Assembly: GCA_031552145.1 (NCBI GenBank) | Contig: JAVBMV010000012.1 | Coordinates: forward strand, 1 to 64,000 | DNA length: 64,000 bases | Direction of reading: 5' to 3' | From: JAVBMV01 sp031552145 | GTDB lineage: Bacteria; Myxococcota; Myxococcia; Myxococcales; UBA5297 | Shown here: positions 1-7,241 of the stretch, one piece after another | Numbering within the stretch: position 1 is the stretch's first letter | Layout of the letters: every line of letters starts with the position of its first letter | Made by a program: the position numbers and the translations under genes | The notes under the pieces: generated by a model | Told to the model about the DNA's origin: nothing | What the model saw: only the letters and a program-made list of their open reading frames with translations | The model's database searches: none

Positions 1-190
1 ACAGCCGACACCGATGCGCTCCCGCTCTATAGAAAAAGGCTCCACAATTCATAATATGTTGTAATATATATTTTACTATGTTGTTGTGAAAATGTATACT
101 TATATTGGTTCTCAATAAAAGCATAGTAATTTTTATTATACTATTCCTCTTTTAAAAGTATCTACTAATCCGCAGGAAAGGAGCTTTTTA

Positions 191-265
191 ATGCAGATTA
201 GTATTAGAGGGAAGGATAAGGCGAGCCACGTAGTAGCGCAGTTGCGTTGTAGCGTATTAACATAG
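191..265 (+). CDS. possible 24-residue micro-ORF in AT-rich island
   Basis: An ATG follows a good Shine-Dalgarno run (AGGAAAGGAG, about 174-183) at a sensible spacing and opens a 24-codon frame ending in TAG. The predicted peptide is short and basic, with no recognisable domain. Its 3' part runs into the 16-bp repeats at 231-278. The only support is the ribosome-binding site; AT-rich DNA produces such pairs by chance, and nothing in the peptide resembles a known family. Confidence 0.2.
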   Translation: MQISIRGKDKASHVVAQLRCSVLT

Positions 266-278
266 TAGCGTAGTGGCG
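231..278. repeat. three imperfect 16-bp tandem repeats
   Basis: Three consecutive 16-bp units begin at 231, 247 and 263. Each carries a GTAGCG core. Units 1 and 3 agree at 14 of 16 positions; unit 2 is more diverged. They sit in the otherwise AT-rich, gene-poor stretch 1-340, where I see no convincing gene, tRNA or DnaA-box cluster. Role unknown. Confidence 0.5.
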
Positions 279-361
279 CAGCACGGCACCCACGATTAAA
301 AGCACTTTTTTACCACATCCCTCTTGCGATAAATATGGGGGATTTCTTCAGATGTGGAGCG

Positions 362-396
362 AAAAACCCCGAACAGCGAAAGCCGGTCGGGGTTTT
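362..396 (-). terminator. rho-independent terminator of the tRNA-Gly/tRNA-Cys operon
   Basis: Inverted arms AAAACCCCGA and TCGGGGTTTT flank a 14-nt loop. Read on the minus strand, the hairpin ends in a T-run, directly downstream of tRNA-Cys. A second small hairpin (GGAGC/GCTCC, 401-417) lies between the tRNA and this terminator. Confidence 0.75.
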
Positions 397-421
397 AAGC
401 GGAGCGGACTTTGCTCCGGCA

Positions 422-496
422 TGGAGGCGCCACCCAGATTTGAACTGGGGAATCGGGGCTTTGCAGGCCCCTGCCTTACCACTTGGCTATGGCGCC
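422..496 (-). tRNA. tRNA-Cys (anticodon GCA)
   Basis: The minus strand folds as a cloverleaf. The seven-base acceptor stem starts GGCGCCA, the anticodon loop reads CTGCAAA (GCA, Cys), and a GTTCAAATC T-loop is present. Discriminator U73 is the Cys-type identity base. The 3' CCA is encoded (422-424). It is the second gene of a two-tRNA transcript, 17 bp after tRNA-Gly. Confidence 0.95.
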
Positions 497-513
497 ATCA
501 CTATAATAAAAAT

Positions 514-588
514 TGGAGCGGGAAACGAGATTCGAACTCGCGACCCCCGCCTTGGCAAGGCGATGCTCTACCACTGAGCTATTCCCGC
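514..588 (-). tRNA. tRNA-Gly (anticodon GCC)
   Basis: The minus-strand cloverleaf has acceptor GCGGGAA pairing with TTCCCGC, a TTGCCAA anticodon loop (GCC, Gly), a GTTCGAATC T-loop and U73. The CCA end is encoded (514-516). It is the first gene after the promoter at 635-664. Confidence 0.95.
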
Positions 589-634
589 GTTCTCACCTCG
601 CCTACTCAAGCTGCGGAAAGCGAAAGTGGCGCGC

Positions 635-664
635 CTTATAGCCCTGGCACGCCAGGCCCGTCAA
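635..664 (-). promoter_or_regulatory. sigma70-type promoter of the tRNA operon
   Basis: On the minus strand TTGACG (659-664) and TATAAG (635-640) are separated by 18 bp, a near-consensus housekeeping promoter. The -35 box overlaps the pgsA stop codon, so the tRNA operon can fire independently of the genes upstream. The predicted start is about 40 nt before tRNA-Gly. Confidence 0.7.
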
Positions 665-1293
665 GACCCTACTCCACCCTCCAGCACTTTTTTTCCTGGC
701 TCCTTCTTGCCGAGGGCCTTGATGAAGGAGGCGAAGTAGCCGATGGCCGACCAGATGGAGAAGGCCATCGAGAGCCAGAGGAGCCAAGTTCCCACTCGGT
801 TGAAGCTGGCGGGGAAGGAGATGAAGCCGAAGTCGAGCTCGTAGGTGTAGTGGAGGAGGAGGCTGATGATCGCGACGAGCTGGAGCGCCGTCTTCCATTT
901 GCCCCCCTGCCCCGCCGCGATGACGAGCCCCTCGCTGGCGGCGATGGAGCGCAGCCCTGTGACGATGAGCTCCCGCGCCAGGAGGACGATGGCGAGGACG
1001 CTCGCGACGCGTCCGAGGCGAACCAGCATCACCAGCGCCGTCATGACGATCAACTTGTCGGCGAGCGGGTCGAGGAACTTACCGATCACGGTCACCAACC
1101 CTTTGCGACGAGCGAGCCAGCCGTCGAGCAGATCGGTGAAGGCGGCGATGGCGTAAATGACGGCCGACCAGAAGGAGGAGAGCGGATCGCCGTGGAACGC
1201 GAGCAGAATGAAGAGCGGGATGATCGCGATCCGCCCCATGGTGAGGAGGTTGGGCAGGTTCAAGAACTCGCGCGAGAGTGTGGAGTTGCTCAT
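661..1293 (-). CDS. pgsA: CDP-diacylglycerol--glycerol-3-phosphate 3-phosphatidyltransferase
   Basis: PgsA makes phosphatidylglycerophosphate, the committed step to phosphatidylglycerol, in the inner membrane. The 210-residue protein has the CDP-alcohol phosphotransferase signature in full: D57-G58, A61-R62, G71, D75 and D79. Several hydrophobic segments surround it, and the length is normal for the family. Its ATG overlaps the stop of the upstream TPR-AIM24 gene (ATGA), so translation is probably coupled. It is the last protein gene of a leftward operon before the tRNA pair. Paralogues such as phosphatidylserine or cardiolipin synthases share the signature, but PgsA fits best by length and by the NLPNLLTMGRI start. 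Confidence 0.93.
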   Translation of the reverse strand: MSNSTLSREFLNLPNLLTMGRIAIIPLFILLAFHGDPLSSFWSAVIYAIAAFTDLLDGWLARRKGLVTVIGKFLDPLADKLIVMTALVMLVRLGRVASVLAIVLLARELIVTGLRSIAASEGLVIAAGQGGKWKTALQLVAIISLLLHYTYELDFGFISFPASFNRVGTWLLWLSMAFSIWSAIGYFASFIKALGKKEPGKKVLEGGVGS

Positions 1294-2915
1294 GTGCGGG
1301 GCCCTGGCATCCGGCAGGCGAGCAGCGCGCTCCCCTCGCCGCTGAGCTCGACGGCGGGCATCGAGGTGCCCGCGTCGCCGAGCGGCAGCGCCACGATGCG
1401 CGGCGCCAAATCGCCGAACCAGCCGACGAGCGAGGCAAAGGGGATCATGCAGGGCGCGTCTCGCACGACCTTGAGCGAGCGCAGCTCGGCGTCGATGGCG
1501 AGGACCAGCCAGCCCTCCCCACAGAGATTGACGAGGTGGAGATCGGGGGCGACCTTGGAGGGGACTCGGCCGTTCTCGAACTCGATCTCCGACTCGAAGG
1601 CGACGATGTCCTCCTCCTGCAAGAAGGCGGACTCGCCGGAGAGCCTCATACAGTAGAAGCGACGCCCCTCGGCGCCGAGCAGAAGCTGCCCCCGGCCCGA
1701 GACGCGCATGATCCGCCGCTCGCCTTCGCCGAACGCCTTGTCGGTAGCCCCGCCTTTGAAACGCTTCATCTCGGGGCGAAAGGCGAGCGTTCCCTTCGCG
1801 GCGACGAGCCCCTCGAGGCGCATCAGCATCTCCCCCTCGATGTTGGCCTGGAGCAGGTCATTGGAGAGCTCGAAGGGGATGCCGCCCTCGCTGAAGGCGA
1901 GCTCCCGAGTCGAACCAATCTCCTTGAGCGGGAAGATCGAGGGGCGCCAAGGCACCTCCCCTCCCCCAGCCGGTGCGGAGAGCAGACTCTGCTGCGCGGA
2001 GGGCTGATAAGCACCGCTCACGGCCGAGCTGGGCGCTGCCTCCTGCGCTGGCTGGTCATAGCGCTCCTCTTGGTAGTCGTCATATTCGCCGTCGCGCAGC
2101 GCGACCGCGGCGGCGCTATCGACCCGTACGTCGTCCAAGAGAGACTCGCCCCCGCCCTCCTCCATGGGCACCTCGACGCCCGTGAGCGTAGCCGAGGGCG
2201 CGGCGGCGGTCTGCTCCTGGGGATGCTCCACTCCATAGCCGCTGCTCTCCTCGCCATGCAGGAGCGCGGCGCGCCGAATGCTCTCGCCAATGGAGATCTC
2301 GCGGCTGAGTTCATTCTCCGCGCTGTCGGCTTCGCCATCGGACTCTTCTTCGGGCCTGTAGAGGGCGCCGGGCTCTTCCGCGGCCTGCTGCTGCTCTCGG
2401 AGCGCACGCTCCATCTTCTCGGCCATTGCGCCGCTGCCCGCGGCCATAAAGCAATCGCGGGCGCGCGCAAAGTCGTCGGCCTGCGCGTAGGCGAGGCCCA
2501 GGTAGTTCTGCGCCTTCTTGTGGTTGGGCGAGAGCCCGACCGCGGCCTCGAACTCGGCGATGGCCCGCTCCCGATCATTGAGCTTCAGGAAGACCAGCCC
2601 CAGGTTCACCCGCAGCGTGGGATCGGAGGGGTTCTCTTGGACGAGCTTGTCGTAGACTTCTCCAGCTCTCTGGAAGGAGCCGAGCTTGAAACAGGCGACA
2701 CCCAGCAGGTTGAGCGCCTTCTGATTGGTGGGACCCAAGGCATGGGCGCGCTCGAGCACCTCGATTGCCTCGGAAAGTTCGTCCGCGGCCAAGAGCTCTC
2801 GCCCCTCGGAGATGAGCGAGAGCAGCTCGCGGTGCCTCTGCGCCGCCGCCGCGTCTAGCGGATGCTCGCGCAAGCTCCTGAAGGCCGCCGAGTCGCCGGG
2901 CTTGGAATCTGACAT
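1290..2915 (-). CDS. TPR-repeat protein with C-terminal AIM24-like domain
   Basis: This 541-residue protein has three parts. Residues about 30-170 contain three to four tetratricopeptide repeats (patterns such as ALNLLGVACFKLG and AQNYLGLAYAQADDFARA). Residues about 170-340 are a low-complexity acidic and Ala/Pro/Gln-rich linker. Residues about 350-540 are a beta-rich domain resembling AIM24 (for example GRGQLLLGAEGRRFYCMRL). TPR-AIM24 fusions occur in myxobacteria and relatives; the biochemical function is unknown. No signal peptide is visible, so it is probably cytoplasmic. An AGGAAG ribosome site precedes the ATG. It lies 32 bp after the lytic transglycosylase gene and overlaps pgsA. Confidence 0.75.
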   Translation of the reverse strand: MSDSKPGDSAAFRSLREHPLDAAAAQRHRELLSLISEGRELLAADELSEAIEVLERAHALGPTNQKALNLLGVACFKLGSFQRAGEVYDKLVQENPSDPTLRVNLGLVFLKLNDRERAIAEFEAAVGLSPNHKKAQNYLGLAYAQADDFARARDCFMAAGSGAMAEKMERALREQQQAAEEPGALYRPEEESDGEADSAENELSREISIGESIRRAALLHGEESSGYGVEHPQEQTAAAPSATLTGVEVPMEEGGGESLLDDVRVDSAAAVALRDGEYDDYQEERYDQPAQEAAPSSAVSGAYQPSAQQSLLSAPAGGGEVPWRPSIFPLKEIGSTRELAFSEGGIPFELSNDLLQANIEGEMLMRLEGLVAAKGTLAFRPEMKRFKGGATDKAFGEGERRIMRVSGRGQLLLGAEGRRFYCMRLSGESAFLQEEDIVAFESEIEFENGRVPSKVAPDLHLVNLCGEGWLVLAIDAELRSLKVVRDAPCMIPFASLVGWFGDLAPRIVALPLGDAGTSMPAVELSGEGSALLACRMPGPRT

Positions 2916-2947
2916 TTCGATGCTTCCTCTTGCGGCCAGGCCCGCGC

Positions 2948-3568
2948 CTAGGCGTTCCGCTTGAACTCAAAATAGAACCGCATCACCCTGCGAACGTACT
3001 CTTGCGTCTCGGCGTAGGCCGGTATTCCGCTGGCCCTGCGCACGGCCTCGGGCCCGGCGTTGTAGGCGGCGATCATTCGGACCATGTCGCCGTCGAACAT
3101 GTTGGCGAGGATGCGGAGGTAGCGGACCCCTCCGTGAATATTCTGCTTGGGATCGAAGGCGTCGAGCACGAACATCTCGCTCGCCGTCGCCGGCATCAGC
3201 TGCATGAGCCCCATGGCTCCCTTGGCGCTCACCGCGAAGGGATCGAAGGCCGATTCGGCGGCGACGACCGCGCGCGCGAGCGCGAAGGGGATGTTATAGA
3301 GGTCGCACGCCTCCTGTAGGAGCAGGTCGAACTCGGCGGTAGAGCGGCCGCGCGGTGCACGCGGCGCCGCCGTCTGGAGCGCAGCGCCTCGCTTGGCGAG
3401 CGAGGAGCGCGCGCCGGGGGCGACGTTGGAGAGGACCGTGACACCGTCACGATCCACATACTTGTAGAGGCGATCGGCGAGGGCCGGCGCAGGCAGCGCG
3501 AGGAGCGCACAGGCTGTCGCCCCCGCAAGGCTCGCCACCGCGAGGCGCCCGAAGATCGTCGATGTCAC
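2948..3568 (-). CDS. secreted soluble lytic transglycosylase with DUF4124-like N-terminus
   Basis: This is a peptidoglycan lytic transglycosylase of the SLT/goose-lysozyme fold. From the GTG at 3568 the product is 206 residues: a signal peptide (about 1-31, ending ALA), a short DUF4124-like segment (YKYVDRDGVTVLSN), then the SLT domain with catalytic Glu105 in VVAAESAFDP, the GLMQLMP motif and AYNAGP near 168-173. The frame is open further upstream to 3631, but the upstream residues do not form a signal peptide. GTG 3568 has a GGAAAG site and starts the hydrophobic leader, so it is preferred. It is divergent from nadB and first in the TPR-AIM24/pgsA operon. Confidence 0.88.
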   Translation of the reverse strand: MTSTIFGRLAVASLAGATACALLALPAPALADRLYKYVDRDGVTVLSNVAPGARSSLAKRGAALQTAAPRAPRGRSTAEFDLLLQEACDLYNIPFALARAVVAAESAFDPFAVSAKGAMGLMQLMPATASEMFVLDAFDPKQNIHGGVRYLRILANMFDGDMVRMIAAYNAGPEAVRRASGIPAYAETQEYVRRVMRFYFEFKRNA

Positions 3569-3775
3569 TCTACTTTCCAACCATTCGCCTCCAGCGAGAA
3601 GCCAAGCTCGCTCGACTCTAACAGCGCCCAAACAGGAGCCGCAAGGAAACGCCCTCCTGGCGAGCGCTCAAGCGTCCATCATCATTGAGTTATTGCGCGA
3701 GGAGCGCCACGCCCCTCGACTTCCGCCCGCGCCAGATGCACCATCGCCGGCAGCCTGTTGGTAAGGTACCCTTCC

Positions 3776-5434
3776 ATGTCCGAGCGTTTCGACTTCCTAG
3801 TACTGGGCGGTGGCGTCGCCGGTCTCTTCTTTGCCCTTAAGGCGGCGCCGCACGGTTCAGTCGCGGTGCTGACAAAGCGCGCCCTGAACGAGGGCGCCAC
3901 CAACTACGCTCAGGGTGGCGTCGCGGCCGTGCTCTCGGCGGACGACAGCTTCGACTCGCACGTCCAGGACACGCTCAACGCCGGCGCCGGCCTCTGCGAC
4001 CGCGCGGCTGTGGAGGTCTGCGTCCGCGAGGGGCCCGAAAGGATCAGGGAGCTGGTCGAGCTGGGCGTAAAGTTCACGCTGCGCCCCTCCGGGGGTGAAC
4101 TCGATCTGACGCGCGAGGGAGGACACTCGCAGCGGCGCGTTGCCCATGTGAATGACCTGACCGGCCAGGAGATCCAGCGGGCGCTGATGGTCGCCTGCAG
4201 GGAGCACCCCAACATTACCTGCTTCCCAAACGCGATGGCGATCGATCTGATCACCGAGCGCAAGCTCTCGCGCGGGGGCCTCGGCGACGAGGGCGCCGCC
4301 GACAGGTGCCTAGGCGCCTACGTTCTGCGCGCCGACGGCGCCATCGACACCTTCCTAGGGAAGGTTACGGTTCTGGCGACGGGCGGCGCGGGCAAGGTCT
4401 ATCTTTACACCTCCAACCCCGATGTCGCGACGGGCGACGGCATCGCGATGGCCGCGCGCGCGGGAGCCCGGGTGGCGAACATGGAGTTCTTCCAGTTCCA
4501 CCCCACCTGCCTCTACCACCCGCACGCCAAGAGCTTCTTGATCAGCGAGGCGATGCGCGGCGAAGGCGGGATCCTTCGCCTGGGGAATGGCGAGCCCTTC
4601 ATGGATCGCCACCACCCGATGGCCTCGCTCGCGCCGCGCGACGTCGTGGCGCGAGCGATTGACGCCGAGATGAAGCGGCGCGGCGACGACTGCGTCTTCC
4701 TCGACGTGACGCACCTCTCCAAGGAGTTCCTGCAGGAGCACTTCCCCAACATCTACGCCACCTGCCTCACCTTCAACATCGACATCTCCAGCCAGCCCAT
4801 CCCCGTCGTGCCGGCCGCCCACTATTGCTGTGGGGGCGTGAAGGTCGACCTCCAGGGCCAGACGGATCTGGCCAACCTCTTCGCCGTGGGAGAGGTCTCC
4901 TCCACGGGCCTGCATGGCGCGAACCGCCTCGCCTCCAATTCTCTGCTCGAGGGTCTGGTCTGGGCGACGCGCGCGGCGGAGCGTGCGCGAACGCTCCTCG
5001 CCGCCACCCACTTCGCCGAGGTGCCGCCCGCGTGGGACTCGGGTCAGGCCGTCGACTCGGACGAGAGCGTGGTGGTGAGCCAGAACTGGGACGAGCTGCG
5101 CAGGTTGATGTGGAACTACGTGGGGATCGTGCGGACCGACAAGCGCCTGGCGCGCGCGCGGCGGCGCTTGGCGCTGCTGCGCGAGGAGATCCAGGAGTAC
5201 TACTGGCGCTTCAAGGTAACGAGCGACACGCTCGAGCTGCGCAACATCGCCGATGTGGCGGCGCTCATCGTCGAGTCGGCGACGCGCCGCTTCGAAAGCC
5301 GCGGCCTGCACTACACGCTCGACTGGCCCCGGCGAAATGACGAACGGCCGCCGGCCGACACCATCTTGTCGCGCGTAGCGCTCGAGCAGGGAGCGCCATT
5401 CGGGTCGGCCCGCGAGACGGCGTGGCGCCGATAA
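3776..5434 (+). CDS. nadB: L-aspartate oxidase
   Basis: NadB oxidises L-aspartate to iminoaspartate with FAD, the first step of de novo NAD synthesis. The 552-residue protein opens with a Rossmann FAD-binding motif (VLGGGVAGLFFALKA) and has the family blocks EGATNYAQGGVA, HFPNIYATC and GEVSSTGLHGANRLASNS. The C-terminal helical domain of the succinate dehydrogenase/fumarate reductase flavoprotein family is present. A TTG 18 bp upstream is in frame, but the ATG at 3776 starts exactly at the conserved N-terminus. nadA and nadC are not in the window. It converges on pyrE with a 43-bp gap. Confidence 0.95.
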   Translation: MSERFDFLVLGGGVAGLFFALKAAPHGSVAVLTKRALNEGATNYAQGGVAAVLSADDSFDSHVQDTLNAGAGLCDRAAVEVCVREGPERIRELVELGVKFTLRPSGGELDLTREGGHSQRRVAHVNDLTGQEIQRALMVACREHPNITCFPNAMAIDLITERKLSRGGLGDEGAADRCLGAYVLRADGAIDTFLGKVTVLATGGAGKVYLYTSNPDVATGDGIAMAARAGARVANMEFFQFHPTCLYHPHAKSFLISEAMRGEGGILRLGNGEPFMDRHHPMASLAPRDVVARAIDAEMKRRGDDCVFLDVTHLSKEFLQEHFPNIYATCLTFNIDISSQPIPVVPAAHYCCGGVKVDLQGQTDLANLFAVGEVSSTGLHGANRLASNSLLEGLVWATRAAERARTLLAATHFAEVPPAWDSGQAVDSDESVVVSQNWDELRRLMWNYVGIVRTDKRLARARRRLALLREEIQEYYWRFKVTSDTLELRNIADVAALIVESATRRFESRGLHYTLDWPRRNDERPPADTILSRVALEQGAPFGSARETAWRR

Positions 5435-5477
5435 GAGACCGGCCACACCACGCCGCCGCGTTTTCGTGCGCGTGGAA

Positions 5478-6050
5478 CTAGGCCGGGATGAAATCGAGCC
5501 GAGTGAAGAGCGGCTCGACCTTGATCCCCTTGGCCTCGACTGCCTCGCGCCCGCCCTCGAGCCTGTCGACCAGCGCGATGACGCCAGCGACCTTCAGCCC
5601 CTCCTGCTCGGCGCGCTCGACGGCGCGCAGGGTGGAGGCACCCGTCGTGATCACATCCTCGACGATGGCGACGAGCGCGCCATCGGCCAGTGTAGTGCGC
5701 CCCTCGAGCCACTGTCCCGTCCCATGCCCCTTCGGCTCCTTGCGCACGATGAAGGCCTGCATCGGCGCACCCTGGAGGTAGCTGGTGAGCGAAACCGCCG
5801 AGGCGATCGGATCGGCGCCCAAGGTGAGGCCGCCGACGGCGATGGGGCGCGGGCTCCACTTGGCGATGCGGTCGCAGATGAGGCGTCCGACGAGATAGTG
5901 CCCCTTCGCCAACAGCGCGGTGCGCTTACAGTCGATATAGAAATCGGAGACCTTCCCCGACGAGAGCGTCACCTGCCTGCGCTCGAATGAGTAGCGGCGA
6001 AGAAGCTCCAGTAATTCGGCCCTGTCCTGCTCGATATCGATGGTCATCAT
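5478..6050 (-). CDS. pyrE: orotate phosphoribosyltransferase
   Basis: PyrE converts orotate and PRPP to OMP in pyrimidine synthesis. The 190-residue product carries the PRPP-binding loop VAIVEDVITTGAST near residue 130 and the catalytic-loop region VRKEPKGHGTG. The length is normal. The double ATG is preceded by GGAGAG. It lies 60 bp after the small DHp-like gene, on the same strand, so co-transcription with the HTH-receiver gene is plausible but not shown. Confidence 0.95.
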   Translation of the reverse strand: MMTIDIEQDRAELLELLRRYSFERRQVTLSSGKVSDFYIDCKRTALLAKGHYLVGRLICDRIAKWSPRPIAVGGLTLGADPIASAVSLTSYLQGAPMQAFIVRKEPKGHGTGQWLEGRTTLADGALVAIVEDVITTGASTLRAVERAEQEGLKVAGVIALVDRLEGGREAVEAKGIKVEPLFTRLDFIPA

Positions 6051-6110
6051 TACTCTCCACGCTCTGGGTCGCGCGCCATTGCAGCGACGGGGTCGGTGAG
6101 CGGCGGGAGC

Positions 6111-6350
6111 CTATTGAGATGGGGTACCGGGGTCAATCGTGCGCTCCGCGGCGGAGATACGGCCAATGATTTCTTGGACCGACCGCAGGATCGTCTCGAC
6201 CGAGCGCCTCGACTCTGGGCCCAGCGGCTCCTGTTCCAGCAGCCTGCAGTGGCCGAGCGCGAGCTGCAGCTGACCGCGGAGCGCGTGGAGCGCGTCTCGA
6301 TCGAGGAGGAGGCCCTCTCTCTCGCGCGCTCCGCGCGGGGCGGTACTCAC
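6111..6350 (-). CDS. 79-residue protein resembling an isolated histidine-kinase DHp helix pair
   Basis: The GTG start at 6350 lies four bases after the stop of the HTH-receiver gene, and its GGAG site is inside the last codons of that gene. This argues for a real, translationally coupled gene. The product is mostly helical. Residues 22-38 (HALRGQLQLALGHCRLL) align by eye with the H-box of sensor kinases (HELRxPLxxIxGxxxLL), putting H22 at the phosphoacceptor position, though the following Glu is Ala and the Pro is Gln. A second helix follows a short Gly/Pro turn (about 43-65). There is no ATPase domain, membrane segment or signal peptide. It may be a phosphotransfer-like or dimerisation partner of its neighbour. 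The family assignment is inference. Confidence 0.55.
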   Translation of the reverse strand: MSTAPRGAREREGLLLDRDALHALRGQLQLALGHCRLLEQEPLGPESRRSVETILRSVQEIIGRISAAERTIDPGTPSQ

Positions 6351-6354
6351 GGCC

Positions 6355-6936
6355 CTACTCCACCCGGTGGGAGCGCAGGGCGTTCTCGACCGCCGCTTTC
6401 AGAAGCTCGACTGCGGGCTTCTTCGGGAGCAATTCGCCGAGATAGCCGGCCTCTTTGGCGCGCTTCTGCAACGCCTCGTCGCGAGTGCCCGAGAGCGCCA
6501 CGGCGGCGACACTTGAGCCGACCGCGCTCGCCTGGAGGCTGGCCACGATGGTCCATGCATCGACCGCGCTCGTGCCGAGGTCGGTCAGGAGGAGATCCGG
6601 CTTCCACTCCGCCGCCATGATCCCCACATCGAGGGCCGACGTTGCCGTCGCCACCACGAACCCGGCCTCCTCGACGAGTGCAGCCAGCTTCGAAGCCTCG
6701 GTGTTGGTATGCACCACTAGAACCTTGGCGGTCTCTCCGTCGCTCGCCAATTCCGGAGGCATCGGCATCGCGTAGCGCCGGATGAAGCTGGTGAGCTCAT
6801 CGCGGGAGATCCGCCTGTGCCCACCCGGCGTACGGTGCGCTTTCAGTCGGTTCGCTTTTATCCAATTTACGACAGTTGGGAGACTAACGCCAACGAAATT
6901 GCTTACTTCGTATGTCGTGTAATAGCGCCGGCTCAT
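6355..6936 (-). CDS. excisionase/MerR-type HTH fused to degenerate receiver domain
   Basis: From the ATG at 6936 the protein is 193 residues. Residues 5-55 are a winged HTH of the excisionase/BldC type (YYTTYEVSNFVGVSLPTVVNW, then RTPGGHRRI, the typical wing). Residues 70-188 resemble a response-regulator receiver: the phosphoacceptor position is D119 (LLLTDLG), the switch Ser/Thr is in ALSGT, and the Lys is in LPKKP. The paired acidic residues that bind Mg at the end of strand 1 are replaced (VLVVHTNTE), so normal phosphorylation is doubtful. The frame is open 80 codons further upstream, but that stretch is low-complexity and lacks a start signal. Probably a transcription factor; target unknown. 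Confidence 0.8.
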   Translation of the reverse strand: MSRRYYTTYEVSNFVGVSLPTVVNWIKANRLKAHRTPGGHRRISRDELTSFIRRYAMPMPPELASDGETAKVLVVHTNTEASKLAALVEEAGFVVATATSALDVGIMAAEWKPDLLLTDLGTSAVDAWTIVASLQASAVGSSVAAVALSGTRDEALQKRAKEAGYLGELLPKKPAVELLKAAVENALRSHRVE

Positions 6937-7020
6937 CGTGGCAAACCTTGGAGGGGAGGGGTGAGGAGAGGGAAGAAGCAGGAGAACAACTTCGGTGGAG
7001 CAGAAAATTTTTTCGCGGCA

Positions 7021-7049
7021 CGGTAACCAACGCCTCGAACCCCTGTCAA
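7021..7049 (-). promoter_or_regulatory. candidate promoter for the HTH-receiver operon
   Basis: On the minus strand a perfect TTGACA (7044-7049) lies 17 bp from a weak TTACCG (7021-7026), about 80 nt upstream of the HTH-receiver start. The non-coding stretch 6937-7241 holds this site and the ompA-side promoter candidate; I see nothing else in it. Confidence 0.4.
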
Positions 7050-7176
7050 GAAGCGTACTCTGTTTTCCGCGCCCTTCTCGAAAGCGCTCTTGCCTCACTG
7101 ATGAGTAGACGGCGGGCCAGCGCACACATAGAGCCACGCCAAGCTCTGTGGGCGGGCGCGCCGGGAGAGCGGTCAA

Positions 7177-7207
7177 TTGGCCTTGTGCTGCTCTCTTCTT
7201 CTATAGT
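7177..7207 (+). promoter_or_regulatory. candidate promoter for the OmpA-family gene
   Basis: TATAGT (7202-7207) is a good -10 box 34 nt before the ATG. The best -35 (TTGGCC, 7177-7182) is at a long 19-bp spacing, so support is modest. Confidence 0.3.
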
Positions 7208-7241
7208 GCGCACGCCATCTTATCCTGTACTGGAGCCCTCA

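Noticed and set aside
1..340. Replication origin in the AT-rich island
   Set aside because: No DnaA-box cluster, and no dnaA, dnaN, gidA or parAB nearby.
1278..2858. Open frame of about 520 codons on the + strand over the TPR-AIM24 gene
   Set aside because: Antisense to a protein with clear TPR and AIM24 patterns; no ribosome site or domain.
5435..5477. CCACGC/GCGTGG inverted repeat between nadB and pyrE as a terminator
   Set aside because: Only six base pairs with a long loop and no T-run after the stem on either strand.
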